Positions 23,537 through 35,654 of a DNA stretch of 64,000 nucleotides are shown here, piece by piece. This DNA is from Tribonema minus. Taxonomy: Eukaryota > Sar > Xanthophyceae > Tribonematales > Tribonemataceae. Position 1 is the first letter of the stretch. Every line of letters starts with the position of its first letter. The stretch is taken from NCBI GenBank assembly GCA_017506865.1, contig JAFCMP010000053.1, positions 1 through 64,000 on the forward strand, given 5' to 3'. A program made the translations under genes and the position numbers. The notes beneath the pieces are model-generated. The model ran no database searches. It saw only the letters and a list, made by a program, of their open reading frames with translations, and had not been told where the DNA came from.

Positions 23537-24856
23537 CAGGGCGCCGCCGCAGCCGCCGCCGCAGCAGTGGGCATCACGGAGCCTCTGGACCCGATGTGGT
23601 GGTTCCCTCATGGCGCGGCGGGAGCGGCAAGCGCGGACGCCGCGCCGCCTGGGTCAGGATCAGGGTTAGGGTTAGAGCTCGGAGGCTTTCTGGTGGTCGG
23701 CGCAAAGGCGGCTCTTGTGGCTCGTGACAGCGATGAGCCGGCAGCTCTCGCAGCTTGTGACGGCAACGAGCGTGTGGAGAGGGCTGCTGGCGTGGCTGCG
23801 TCGAGAGAGCGGAGGCGTTGTCGGGTGGGCACCTGTAGGGCGATGCGTGCCGCGGAGAGAGCACTTGTGACGCGCAACTGGAAGCTGGCTTGTCTGGCTC
23901 CACGACACTGCCTAGGATCAGAGTACGCGCAGCAGCGCGCGACTGCATGTCATGCTGCACAAGTTCTGTCCTTTTCGAAGTCTGGATTGGTCCTGTTCAG
24001 CCTTTGGTGCATGAGACTGAGCACACGCTCAGATTGCAGAGTGCTAGGTCATACATACCTTCCTGGTGTGTGTGTGTGTGTGTCTGCATGCTGCACTGAG
24101 CTGAATCTCATGTTCAGTTATTGTGCGTTTGCCACAATGTGCTTGCTGTTCCAGGCTCTGTCTGCCATGCAGAAGACAAGGTGGGTTTGCACCTTTGTGC
24201 ATGCATGACTTCAGCAACCAGTGGTGCCATCTCGTGCAATTATCACATTCTCACATCGGACGTCATCCTGGAGCATCAGCTAGCGTTTAGAGAGTCGCAG
24301 AACCCACCATGGTGCATGTGCAAGGCACACAATGCTGATATGTACTGCACAAACTGCTTACGCGTGTAAGCTGTGCAGGAGTCGCTTGGCTCAGCTCCAG
24401 GCTTTGTGCATGCTCTGGCTGCATGCTGCGCTAGACACACAGGTTGGCGAGCGGTTTTGCGTTGGTTGGGCGAAAGCCATTCAGCTCCGTGCCATCCACA
24501 GTGGACAAGGACCATGCAATGCAGAGACAGCCATGACGCCAGTTGAATTCAAGCATCCAAAGGCAACGCAGGTGCTTCGAAGTACTTTGATCTACAGAGC
24601 TTCGATGCTTTGTGCAAGGACTCCGAAAACAAAAGCCATGTGTGCTATCGTGGGAAGCCACCTGCTGTGCCATCCATTTAACCCTAACCCTAACCCTAAA
24701 GGCGCTCGTGATGCATACTGAACCAGACGCGAGACACCTGTGCTGGTAAAGGAAAGAAGATGTACGATAAGCCTGCTGCAGCCTACTTGTAACCCACTGG
24801 ACTGGACGTCACGGTCGCTTGTCCTCGTAAACATCAGGATGCACGTCCCAGCCGTG
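23537..24856. other. Convergent intergenic region
   Basis: It lies between the 3' ends of the ankyrin and mutarotase genes. It holds a short TTAGGG tract (about 23661-23673), a (GT)n run (24066-24082) and a CCCTAA tract (about 24679-24699). The ORF 23567-24208 has no recognisable protein features. I see no clear gene or RNA. Confidence 0.5.
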
Positions 24857-27800
24857 CTAGAACGTCGAGAACGTGTGCCGGCTCACGTGCCAGTACTTCT
24901 GGCCCCTGCGCAGTATGACCTGCGTCGCCCACGCCGGCACATTCACCGCGTTCGGGAACGCCTGCGTTTCCAGGGCGACGGCCCAGTGCTGCGAGGCGGC
25001 GGACACAGCAGCGCAGCAGCGCTCAGCACAGCAGACAGGCACATGCCTCGTCCATCTCACAAGTATTTCACATGATAGCATCCATGTCAGGCGCGCGCCA
25101 AGCATTTTGACAGGGCGTGGAGCACTGCTGCATGCAGTCCACGCGCCCAGGAACTTGAAGATCACGCAATGGGTTTCAACAGAACAATGGGTGGCTTCCT
25201 CAAGGCTGGCTTTGGACTGGGTGGAGTTGCGGCGTTGACGAAGCATCAATCTGAGAGCATCATGGCTTGTGATGGAGCCAGCGGAATCAGCCCCGTGTTC
25301 CCAAGCACGTGCGCGGGGCACATTGAAGTTTTGCGCGCTTTATGATCTGCACCGCTACTGCCGTCTCATTTGCGCACCAGCGCAGCACATTTGCCATTTG
25401 CGCACCAGCGCAGCACGTAAAAGCACACAATGTGGTTACTGTTACGCATATAAGTTGCGTGCTTGCTCCCGCTCTACGTCTCATTCTGACGTAGGCATGG
25501 CGCGCAGCCCCCCCCCCCCTCCCCCCCAGACAACTTCCACATGCGTATGAGGGGCAAGCATGAGACACATAGAGCCAGCGTGCTGAGTCACTGATGTCGC
25601 AATGACCATTCACGATGCACATACATGCAAGCAGTTCGCGCGGCGGTTTTTGCGTACCTGGCAATGCGGCGCGTCGCCCTCATCCTCCGACCCCCAGTTG
25701 TTGGTGTACACCTGGGGCAGGTGAAGCGCAGAGCCGCAGGTCAAGCGCATAACAGCAAGTCACTCACTCACTCACTCGCAGTGGGGCTGCACGCTTCAAG
25801 CGGAGATTGACTGTGGTGCGTAACCTACTTAGGGTTAGGGTTAGGGTTGCGCTAACCTTACCCTTGCCCCTATGCTCACGCCCCCATCTCATATGTGCTG
25901 AACGAGCTGCATGGGCAGAACCGCCGCAGTGATGGCGCAAACTTTCACCCCTTGCGACCAGTGCACTCAAGTGCTTGGATGGACGCACAATCGACAACAC
26001 ATATCTTGTTGCAACAACAAGAGCACCGACATCTCGGGGCATGGCAGATCATGAGTTCTCAATTGCCTGTCGGAAACATTGCTCCTCCAGCACCAGCTGT
26101 GGGCCATGGACCTGCGTCCGGCGACCGGTGCACACGTGTGTCATACTGTGGTCCTCACGTGGAGCACTGACTCTGGCAACCTGGACATGTGGCTGTGTAC
26201 AAGTGCCAGGGCTGAAGAATCACCAGCACACAAGCCTTCGCCCGTGGCATGCGCACAGATGCAGCCCCAGCTGTGTGCACCGGCGCAGTCGGCGCGCGCG
26301 CAGCACGCAGGCATGGGCCTTATTTTGAGCTGAGCGCTGCCAGTGAGCACTGACGCGGGCGACGATCTCATGCGCAAGTGGCAACGCGCTGCGCCGCCCA
26401 CGTCTCTCTCCCCGGGCCTACGCTTACGAACGCGTTCATTCGAACACCTGCGATGCACTTGCCGGTCTGTCCCCATCAACTGCTGTACCCCCAGCCCCGG
26501 CTGCGTGCTCTCTTGAGGAATCATACATGCGTACCTGCAGCCCCGGCGCTGACGCCGGCAACGTCATGAGCAAGCTGTGGTGCACTGCGCCACCCCCGTT
26601 GACCTCAGGCCTACACTAGCAAACGCATTCGTGCACACACTGCTACGCGCTTGCCGTTCTGTTCCCATTGACTACTGTACCCCGCAGCCCCGGCTGCGTG
26701 CGTTGTCTCGGGAAATCATGTATACATGCGTACATACCTGCAATTCCGGCTGTTTGCCGTGCAGCTGCAGTGCGCTGCACCCCCCCCCCCGTCCTGAGGC
26801 CTACGCTAGCAAATGCACCCACGCACACACTGCGAAGCGCTTGCCAGTCTGAGTCAACTGCTGTACCCGCAACCCCGGCCGCATCTTGTCTCGCGAGACG
26901 GGAAAATCATTCGTACATGCATGCGTACCTGCAGTCCCGGCTGCGTGCCGTGCAGCTGCACGCGGCGGCCGCTGGGCGCGTGCGACAGTGTGGCCATGGG
27001 GCGGAGCGCTGGCGCGGAGAGCGCGTCGGTAGGCGCGCCGTCCACCACAAAGCAGTGGTCTGCGTGTCAACAAAACACGTGAAAAATCAAATACTTGTTT
27101 TCAAGTATATAGAAATTGGTGTGACAGCGCTCATCAAGAATGGTTGGGACAGCGCTCGACAAGAGGCCATGGGGCGGAGCGCTGACGCGGAGAGCGCGTC
27201 GGTGGGCGCGCCGTCCACCACGAAGCAGTGGTCTGCGCAACAGCAATACATGCACAAAAAAATGAGGTTCTGTACTTGATAAATTGGTTGTGACAGCGCT
27301 CGACAGCGTGGCCATGGGGCAGAGCGCTGACGTCGAGAGCGCGTCGGTCGGGCGCGCCGTACGCCATCAGAGCAGTGAGACGACTAATATGGGGTGCAAT
27401 GATAGTGTGACAGTGCTGCGGCTGGTGTGGAATGGGGCTGAAATCAGGGAGCGGCTGCGCTCAAAAGGCGAAGTGGCCATGGGGCGGAGCGCTGACGCCG
27501 AGAGCGCATCAATTGGTGCGCCGTCCACCACGAAAGCAGCGGTCTGCCAGACGAAGAGGAATACGGGGTAGGGTTACAGTGAGGGTTAAATCTGGGTATG
27601 ACAGTGGAGGCCATGGGGCGAAGCACTGTCTCCTGAACTTTGTGGGCGGCCGCCACAAGCACTAATCTGTATCAAGTACGGGGGGGGGAGGGGGGGGGGA
27701 CTATGAGCGTGGCCGGCAGATACTGACCACTGACTCAGATGTACTTAGCTGCAGCGTGATCACGCTCTCGCACATGAACGCTAAAATTGGCATGCCGTTC

Positions 27801-30800
27801 AGAACCAATCAGCCCCAAGCGCGGTGGTCTGCGGAAGAGCGCTATGCGGGGTGGCATCGGGGGGCGCGGGCACGGCAGCAGCGCTCATCAGGGTGGTCAT
27901 GGACCTCTAAGAGCTCGGCAAAGCAGTGCTCCGCGGACGAGGGTTGTGAGGTTGGAGGATCCGGGTGAGAGCACACCTGCCCCTTGTGTACAGTACCTTT
28001 CAACTTAGAAAATGTATTGAAAGCTTAGAAAACGTAAACCCTGAGCAGGTGGCTGCAGTGCTCGGCAGATGTGCGCATGGCTGCGCATCCCTTTGCGCGG
28101 CGCTTTCGCGTGCGCGCGCCGTGAGCATGCAGCCGCGTCGCTCACCGTGGACTCTGAGCGATCTCTGAGCTACGGCCTTGTGAAGGGCGACCCGCTGTAG
28201 CAGTCTCTGTGACGAACCCTCAGTATGTACAGGCAGTATCTGGCCCAACCGCACGTGCGTTCTTTAAAGTACGCGTGAGAACGCTGGATGCTCGTTTGGA
28301 CTTCAACAGCTCTGAGCGCTGCTGCCGCTGCTGAGGGTGATGTCACCGAGTCAATGTGCATCACCTACATACATAGACCAGGCTTTCCACCTCCTTTTCT
28401 TCACACTTGGCGGAACCGTACACGGCTGAACGATCAGCAGCGATGCGGAGGACACCACTCAAACGTGGAGGAGTAGCACCAGCTGAGCATCACCGACCCA
28501 GGCAGCAGCGCGTCGACCGGCTGTGCACCTCCCCTCTCTCACGCTTTGCAGGCCCGAACACGGCTGAATAAACAGCGCCACTGTTCGTATGGGAAGGGGT
28601 AGCACCAGCTGAGCATCACCTACCGAGGCCGTGGCGCATCGGCTGCCTTTGCACCTCCCCCCTCTCACGCTTGGCGGGCCCAAACTTGGCCGAATGACAG
28701 GCAGCAATGCGGAGCGCGCCGTTCTTATGTGGAGCGGTAGCATCAGCTGAGCATCACCTACCGACGCAGCAGCGCGTTTTGGCTGCGCCTCTCCTGCCTC
28801 ACGCTTGGCGGGCCCAAACACGGCTGAACGATCGGCAACAACGCGGAGCGCACCATTGCTGTGTGGTAGAATAGAATGAGCTGAACATCACGTACCGAGG
28901 CCGGGCTTGCCGCCCCCCATCGGCGCGCGGAATGACATCCCAGACGCTGAACGATCAGCAGCGACGCGCACCGCATGTGTGGACGAGCGGCAGCAGCTGA
29001 GCATCACCTACCGAGACCGGGCTTGCCGCTCCCACTGATAAGGGGAATGGCGCCCCCAAGTCGGGTCGGCTGCAAAATCAGCACCAACGCGGAGCACCAT
29101 TCTTATGGGAAGGGGTAGCACTAAGTCTAGCTGAGCATCACCTACCGAAGCCGGGCTTGCCGCCCCCGTCAATGCGCGAAATGACCCCTCCGAGTTCGGT
29201 CGGCTGCGCAAAGTCGAAGGGGGTGCCCGCGACGGCGGCCAGCTCCCCCGTGGGTATCTGCAGCGCGCATGAGGCAGGTATGTATGTATAGCATTGGGGT
29301 CGCGATGAGCGCTGACGCGCAGAAGCTCGTATGGGCGTGCCGCCGCGCGACGACGCGTTGCAAAGCGGTGAGGATGCCTGTGAGGTAGGGGTGCATGAGA
29401 GGCGACTGGCTGGCTATCTGGTTGAGAAAGTCTGACCAGATAGTGCGCAACCCCTTATGGTACGGCTGGAAGTGCCCCTGACTTAACATGCCCCGCATGG
29501 CACTGAGGATGACGTGTCGCGCTGTTTGATTTTAGATTGCGGTGACGACGGATCTGCATTGCGCGAGGCAGTCGGGCGAACGTAACACGCTCAAATCTCG
29601 GCGAGGGGGATGACAAGCATACATATGTGCAACGCACTTCTCAGGGCTAGGGTTAAAGTTAGGTTGGGGTCATGATGACAATCCCATCTGCAGCACGCGT
29701 ATGCCGGCAGAAGAGCCGAGAAAACCAAATCAGACAACGCTTTGGAGAAACTGTGAGAAGTGTGGCCAAGCGCCATATGGGCTGTTGTCGCGATGAGACC
29801 TTGCCCGCCCAAAAATTTTAATACAGCCACCTTGAGCCCATACTTCTACTTGAAGATGGCGACGCCCCCGGTCGAGCGTCAATGCAGTAGATTGACTTGA
29901 ATAAAACCGAGGATTGACTGTAACGTCAGACATGTGCGTAGAGCTGTTGTGCACTGACCGGATGTGTGTTCAGGCAGTGCGGCGGTGCTGGCATACATTG
30001 GAGGCACTCGCAAGTCAATTGCAGCTGTATGTCCGGATACCCGACCGAGAGCCACCTGCTTTCGCGTTGAAGCCGGTCCATGATTGGTTGATCAAGTAAA
30101 GCCGGACAATTAGCCGCGACCGGGTCGGTCAGAAGCTTTACTCATGATTGAACTAGATGACATGGCAGTTAAGGTAGATTCAGGCGAGCGCACGAAAGTG
30201 TGTGCATTGCAGCCAGTGCATTGCTAGGCCGGCCTACACGTTATCAGGTGGCACAAGGCGATGAGCTACAACTGCGGGTCTGATGGCGCTACCCCCAATG
30301 GCGTTGTCAGAAACACAAGGCATGATTGCGCTCCTAAGTGCGTCAGCATCCGCAGAAAAAAAAAAGACTCCGCAGAGAGAGCGCGGGGGGGGGGGGGGGC
30401 GTGCAGACATGTGTGCAGACAAATTTTGTCTGTCATTGAGGAGGAGTGCCAAGCCCCCCCTTGGTGTTGCTTTGCACAATGTATGACACCACTGACGTGA
30501 TCAGGCATACAAACCTACACGACTGTGTTCCATGTGCGTACACACCTACTAGCAGTACGCACCTGTGCTGCATGAATCGGCAGATACCTGCTGCAGTGCA
30601 GCTGCAGCTCGTGGTCGGTGACGTCGCCCTTCAGCCCTCCTGCAGCAGCGCTCAGGCGGAGCGAACACGTGTATGTGCGTCAGGGGGGCAGCGCTCAGTA
30701 CCCTCAGGGGCACATGAGTCTTGATGACAAATTTGATGCACGTAATCACGACACTGCGTGCACCGCAGTGGCAGATCATTTCGAAACTGAAAGCTCGTGG

Positions 30801-33800
30801 TCGGTGACGTCGCCCTTCAGACCACCTGCAGCGGCAATCACGCGGGACGAACAAGTTTGTGCACGCCAGCAAGGGGAAGGGGGGGAGAGGCGATGCTAAG
30901 CAGCCCCCTCTGTGTCACATAGGCTGTGTCGACGAATTTGGCCATAAACACGACAACAACTGCGCAGTTGCAGGTAAACTCAAACTGCAATGCCCTCCGT
31001 GTCACATGTGCCGTTTCGACGAATCTGAGGCCATGAAACACCAATGCGTGCCGCAGTGGCAGATCAGTGCAACATGAAAGTGCAATGCAACTTAAGCTCA
31101 ACAACTGTGAAGCCGCAAACAGAAGTGGAATACTCCTCACGAAAAGTGTTGTTAGCGAGTAGTAGTAGTGAATAATGCGCACAGGTTTAGCGCAGACGAC
31201 CCCCCCACCCGCTCACCGCTGAGGTTCCAGTAGGCGTGGTTGGTGAGGTTTATGGGGGTGGCCTCGGCGTCGCCCGTTAGGCACGCCTCGTACTCCTGCA
31301 GCGCTCAGCACAGCAAACGGCACGTCACTGACTTGAATTTGCTTTAGTGCTGGCCTCGGCACTGTAAGCCTCGTGCGCAAGCCACTGAGTGTATTCATTG
31401 ATATTGGGGTTTACTTGCAGGGAAGTTTAGTGCATACCCGCACACAGTGGTGCGTGAAGGGCACTGTGTATGGTTGCACCGGATGACTGAATGCAATGTC
31501 ATGCAAGTCGCGGACCCATTATGCGTCGCAGCATAACATTGCCATACTGCTCGTTGCATGAACACGAGCACTGGGTATGTACACATATATATTAACTGAG
31601 ATCTTGCGCACAAGGGGCGCGAATCGAATTGGATGGCTGGATATGCGATGCCATGCGAATCGTGGACAAATTCCGCAGTGACAGGCACCAGTTTACTGAG
31701 GAAGCCCGCCACGACGTAGTGCTACATATATTATTTCCGAATGTGCAAAAGTTCACACCAGCACTACCCTGGCGCTCCTGTTTCAAGACTGCTTTGCGGC
31801 ATGCTCTTGCCCCATCAAAGCCGACACAACATGACCGCGGACACATGTAGCCCTGACCCTAACCCTAAACCTAACCCTAACCCTGAGATTACTCGATGTG
31901 CGGGGAGAAAGCGCCAATGAGTGCGCTACCGAAAGATACAGCATGCAAATGATAACGCAGTGCGGTACAACAACCCTTCCCCAGTCCCAGAAAAGCCGTA
32001 CCCTCACCCTAAGGTATCATGGGCACCCACCGTCAGCAGCTCGTTCTGCATGGTGATGCTGCGCAGCGGCAGCAGCAGCAGCAGCAGCAGCAGCAGCGGC
32101 GGCGGCGGCAGTGGCAACAGCAGCAGCAGCAGCAGCAGGGAAGGCAGCAGCAGGGAGAGCAGCAGCGGTGCGCTTTGGTGATCACCAAGCGATGTGCCAC
32201 ACTGCGTGTGTGATTTGAAGTTGTCACGATCTGTCGCCAAGAACAGCCCTGGCTGGGATTGGTGGCGTGAGGACGAAAGCGTGTCTGATGTCATGCGCGA
32301 CTTGACCATGTATGGTATGTATATATTACGTGTACCATATCTACCTACATGGCATTTTTATAATGATGGAAAGCGTGCAGCGGCAGAGCAGCAGCATCGC
32401 CAATAAGGTCGGTATTTTGTGCAGCTGCTGAGAAATGAATACCTTTTGTACTGCTGTCCTAGACCATGGTAGCATCGTCATTGACTGCACGGAGGTGCGG
32501 AAATGGTGCCGCAAGGAGAGAATGGAATGAACGGTGGGTACAACTTCAACTTGGCACGCTGAAGGACGATCTGACTGCGTGCGTGACATCACATTCAAGG
32601 CAATCGCAACTGCGAATCAACTTTTCTGCACAGCACATGTGCTTGCCATTGATTCTTGGTTGGGGCGCGGAAACGCCCAGATCGTGGACGTCCAGTCAGC
32701 CGCCAGAGTCCACGTGTATCTTGTGACAGCTTGAAAGCCTCAGTGCCTCAGTGCGCATTGGGCTTTACTTCTCAACGGAATCGCCAAGTTGCATGTGCTA
32801 CTGATCGCGACAACATATCATGCAGAGTGCGCTTGGCAAGGACCATCTGCAGTGCGTCGGAGCCTCTTGCCGCAGCCTGCTTCCACCGAGTATGGATATA
32901 GCACACTTGTGTACGTAGAACTGACGCATGCACATCTGGGTGGCAGCGCTCGACACAGTTCCCCCCAAAAACACATCATTGCTACATCTGGGGCATACAA
33001 GGCACCAGTGAGCCCATTCTGCGGGACAGACGCTGATGAGTAATTGCGCGAAACACTTTATACATATACTTCAAAATACTTCAAGTATAGGGTCGTTTGA
33101 AGTACATGAATGGAAGGATACACCCATGAATATATATATTCATGGTATATATTATGGAAACGAATCAAAAGATCGTAAAGCTCTAGTCTAGGTGACAAAG
33201 GATGGTTAACCGCAAGTGCCTTCCACCAATAAACGTGGTCGCCGCTGTTGCAGTCATTGGCCACGAGTCAAACAGTGCAATATCGTATGCATCTGTTTCA
33301 TACCTGTAGGTGGCAGTGACCCGCACAGCCCCCGGAAACCCCTCCTCGCCATCGGGGCTGCTGTAGCTAAAGCGCACGCCCACCGAATTGCTGTCAGAGA
33401 CCGGCTCGTGACTCCACAGCTGCTTGTCGAAAGCCTTGACGCCCCCGTGCAGCCTGGTGGCAGTGAGTACACAAGGTGTACACAGGCAGGCTGTACTCAT
33501 CAGTACAGGTGTACTCACGGCCGAGCTTAACCGTACTTGAGGTCTCAACTGGACCCCCACAGCTTCACAGCTGCTACTTAAACTATGTGAAACGCTTGCC
33601 CTGCTGCACAGCCTGTGGCAGGATGTACAACTGGTGCACCCCTACTCTTCAGTACACGTGTACTTGCAGTCGTAGTCGCTTCATCGCGTCGAGGCTCACC
33701 CTACGTCAAACACATTGTGCGACTGTGCAATCCTACTCAAGCCAGAGCAGTCACATGCGTCATGTCGCATACAAAATCGGGGAGCTAGTGCTGCAGGCAA

Positions 33801-35289
33801 AGCAGGGGTAGCTAGTGCCAGCGGTGCAAGCACGCAGCGCGTTGCGGGGAATGAGGGGTCAGGCGCCGACTAGATGTTACCTATCATGTGATTTATCAGC
33901 CTGTACTTTCTTACATTAGTGACGCCTGGGAGTCAGCTTGCTACCTGAAGCTACATGCACCTCGTTACTTCACATGGAGAGCTACGCAAACTGCAGGCGC
34001 CGCACTCACGTATTAGGGCCGTTGTTCCTCTCCAGCTGGAAGTCTCTCCCGTCCAGTGCGAAGCGCCCCCCGGCAATGCGGTTGGCCACCCTCCCCACCG
34101 TTGAACCTGATTGCAGCAGCGCTCAGATGATAGCAGCGATCAGCAATGCGTGCACCGCTCAACAAACATCACAGTACATAGGTATACACAGCAGCACTCA
34201 GAAGAACGCAGCGGCGCTCAGCATGGTATGCGGCAGCGCTAAGCAAGGTATGGAGCAGCTTTCAACAAGGTGTGTGCGGCACAAATCCGCAACATATGCA
34301 GCAGCGCTCAAAATGGTATGCAACAGCGCTCAGCAAGGTATGCAGCAGCGCTCAGCAAGGCGGTGGCCAACAGCGCTCAACAAGGTGTATGTGGCAGCGC
34401 TCAGAAAGGCAGCATGCAGCAGCACCCAGCAACGTACGCAGAGGCACTCAGCAAGGTCCAGGGACAATACGCAGACAGCGTGTGAAGTGTGCGGCAGCTG
34501 GGCGATGACTACGCCCAGGACGGCGACTGCGCGGGCTGCCCAGAAGATGCGTGCTGGGCAGATGATGAACTGGCGTGCATCGCACGGCAGCGTTCATCCT
34601 GCTGAAATCATCATGAAGCGAAGATTGCGCGCTGCGCAGGCTTGTCAGCATGATGTACGCCAGCTCAACCGCTTTGCCGTGTTTCCAAACAACTACAAGC
34701 ACAAGAGGTTAAGGCAGTCGCTAGCGTGTGGCGTCACAGCCCAGCGCTGCAGTGGGATGAGCGCATTATGTTGACATCAACCACTCACCCACGTGTTCGT
34801 GATTCACGTGCAGTTGCAAGTTTCTGCCTCTCCAAATGTCAGAAATGAACGTACGTCAAACGCATGCGACTTTGCTGTGTGCGTACCATAGTATGGCGAC
34901 TTTTCCTGTATTTCTGGCAGCGTCGGATATTGCAAGCAGACCTCCTCTAGCACACCACTCCTCCCTGGAGCTCGCACGCTCAGCAATGTCGCACCGTAGT
35001 TGATGAAGCTGGCGGTCAGGGATGGGCACTGCAGATCGTAGCGCACCACCTGTCGTGCAACATGGGGGCACCAGCATTTAGAAATCTGAAAATCTACTAT
35101 TCAGCACATATGTTGACACACGCAGTACCTCCTGATAAGCAGCCCATCAGCTGCAATTACTTAAAGTCGGAATGTCGATACTCTGTTGGGAACTGCACTG
35201 GTGGCTGCTTCATACACACCGTCAGTGCGATAGCGTACCTCGGCTCCAGATATGCTACCGAAAACGGAAGTGGCCACGCTGGGCAGCAT
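24857..35289 (-). CDS. GALM: Galactose mutarotase (aldose 1-epimerase), 11 exons, 357 aa
   Basis: Exons: 35289-35239, 35049-34887, 34106-34010, 33453-33304, 32058-32031, 31295-31217, 30639-30563, 29257-29146, 27059-26929, 25711-25658 and 24988-24857 (stop TAG). Every junction is GT-AG and in phase. The enzyme interconverts the alpha and beta anomers of galactose and glucose, the entry step of the Leloir pathway in the cytosol. Motifs seen: FINYGATLLSVRAP; GRVANRIAGGRF; NNGPNTLHGG with conserved His106; SYSSPDGEEGFPG; NLTNHAYWNLSG with His183 (general acid in the family); IPTGELAAVAGTPFDF; FDHCFV with Asp253; TQPGLQVYTNNW; and ALETQAFPN with Glu321 (general base). All catalytic residues are present and the length is normal. 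Exon 5 is only 28 nt. Confidence 0.94.
26440..26928 (-). repeat. GALM: GALM intron 9: copies of the exon-9 donor end
   Basis: Units of about 200 bp near 26465-26545 and 26660-26770 repeat the GTGCAGCTGCACGG...CTGCAG end of exon 9 with a GTACGC-type donor and the following intron sequence. Confidence 0.65.
27140..27660 (-). repeat. GALM: GALM intron 8: copies of the exon-9 acceptor and 5' start
   Basis: Blocks encoding degenerate VDGAPTDALSAPALRPMAT occur at about 27165-27240, 27305-27370 and 27472-27545, with a weaker one near 27605. Some keep the CAG|ACCACTG-type acceptor region. They lie just upstream, in transcript terms, of real exon 9 (27059). Confidence 0.75.
28470..29065 (-). repeat. 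GALM: GALM intron 8: five copies of the exon-8 donor end
   Basis: The end of exon 8 with its donor (plus-strand core GAGCATCACCTACCGA) recurs near 28487, 28613, 28752, 28886 and 28999, spaced about 115-140 bp. Copies keep the GTAGGTGATG donor while the exon part drifts. The longest copy (about 28990-29060) extends back over the GGGKPGF codons. Confidence 0.8.
29258..30562 (-). other. GALM: GALM intron 7
   Basis: 1.3 kb with a poly-A run (30357-30364), a G-run (30386-30399) and no recognisable exon copy or gene. Confidence 0.45.
30780..30850 (-). repeat. GALM: Copy of the GALM exon-7 5' start
   Basis: It repeats the acceptor and first roughly 36 nt of exon 7 (GLKGDVTDHEL) about 190 bp upstream in the transcript. 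It keeps an AG acceptor of the same phase but runs into non-coding sequence after DHEL. Confidence 0.7.
31296..32030 (-). other. GALM: GALM intron 5
   Basis: No gene is seen. It holds a CCCTAA tract at 31853-31885 and otherwise unremarkable, AT-richer sequence. Confidence 0.45.
32031..32058 (-). CDS. GALM: 28-nt microexon 5 of GALM
   Basis: It encodes ITMQNELLT plus the last base of Ser154. It restores phase between exon 4 (ending AG, phase 2) and exon 6 (starting GAG, phase 0), which cannot be joined directly. The peptide fills the expected beta-strand gap between VTATY and EYEA. Its acceptor is preceded by a CTG/GCT triplet run on the coding strand (32060-32165) that may act as the pyrimidine-rich tract. 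Confidence 0.8.
33155..33300 (+). mobile_element. Dispersed element, copy 2
   Basis: Starts AATCAAAAGATCGTAAAGCTC. It ends within a few bases of the GALM exon-4 donor (GT at 33303-33302), antisense to that gene, so its 3' part forms the first part of the intron. Confidence 0.65.
34107..34886 (-). repeat. GALM: GALM intron 2 with a CAGCGCTCA minisatellite
   Basis: From about 34115 to 34460 a roughly 20-25-bp unit of the form GCAGCGCTCAGCAAGGTATG is repeated around a dozen times with variation. It contains the palindromic core AGCGCT, which recurs throughout the window's introns. ORFs here are repeat-derived. Confidence 0.65.
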
Positions 35290-35654
35290 GCCTGCTGTCA
35301 GGGGTGGGATCTTCCAACAAATCTCGCACAGCAGCTCCAAAGGCGGCGTGCTTTCGAGTAAATCGGCTCTGCAACGCGGTGTAGTTGTTCGAGCAACAGC
35401 TTTAGTGATGCAGCAGATTGCGCTGCTGCGAGCCCAGCGCGCCGCCAGGTTGGAGAACAGCGTGAGAGAGTTTTCAGGACCCCGGCTGGGCGGTGAGGTC
35501 CACCAGTTTTTTAGGGTGCTGGATAACGGATAGAAAACACTCACACACACACAAACACCGTTGAAGATATATTACAAGGGGTTGGGCACTGCAGTAGACT
35601 TCAACTGCTAAAAGAACGCTGACACCGCATCACAGAGCGTTGTGATAGCCCAGG
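35290..35654. promoter_or_regulatory. Head-to-head intergenic region, GALM / EF-hand gene
   Basis: 365 bp between divergent starts. No TATA box or other defined element stands out. A shared promoter region is inferred from the geometry alone. Confidence 0.35.

Noticed and set aside
23003..23611. Antisense 202-codon ORF over the ankyrin gene
   Set aside because: It is a mirror of the regular 81-bp repeat on the opposite strand with no independent features.
23567..24208. 213-codon plus ORF downstream of the ankyrin gene
   Set aside because: No domain, no hydrophobic or repeat pattern, and it crosses a TTAGGG tract and a GT microsatellite. It is more likely 3' untranslated or spacer sequence.
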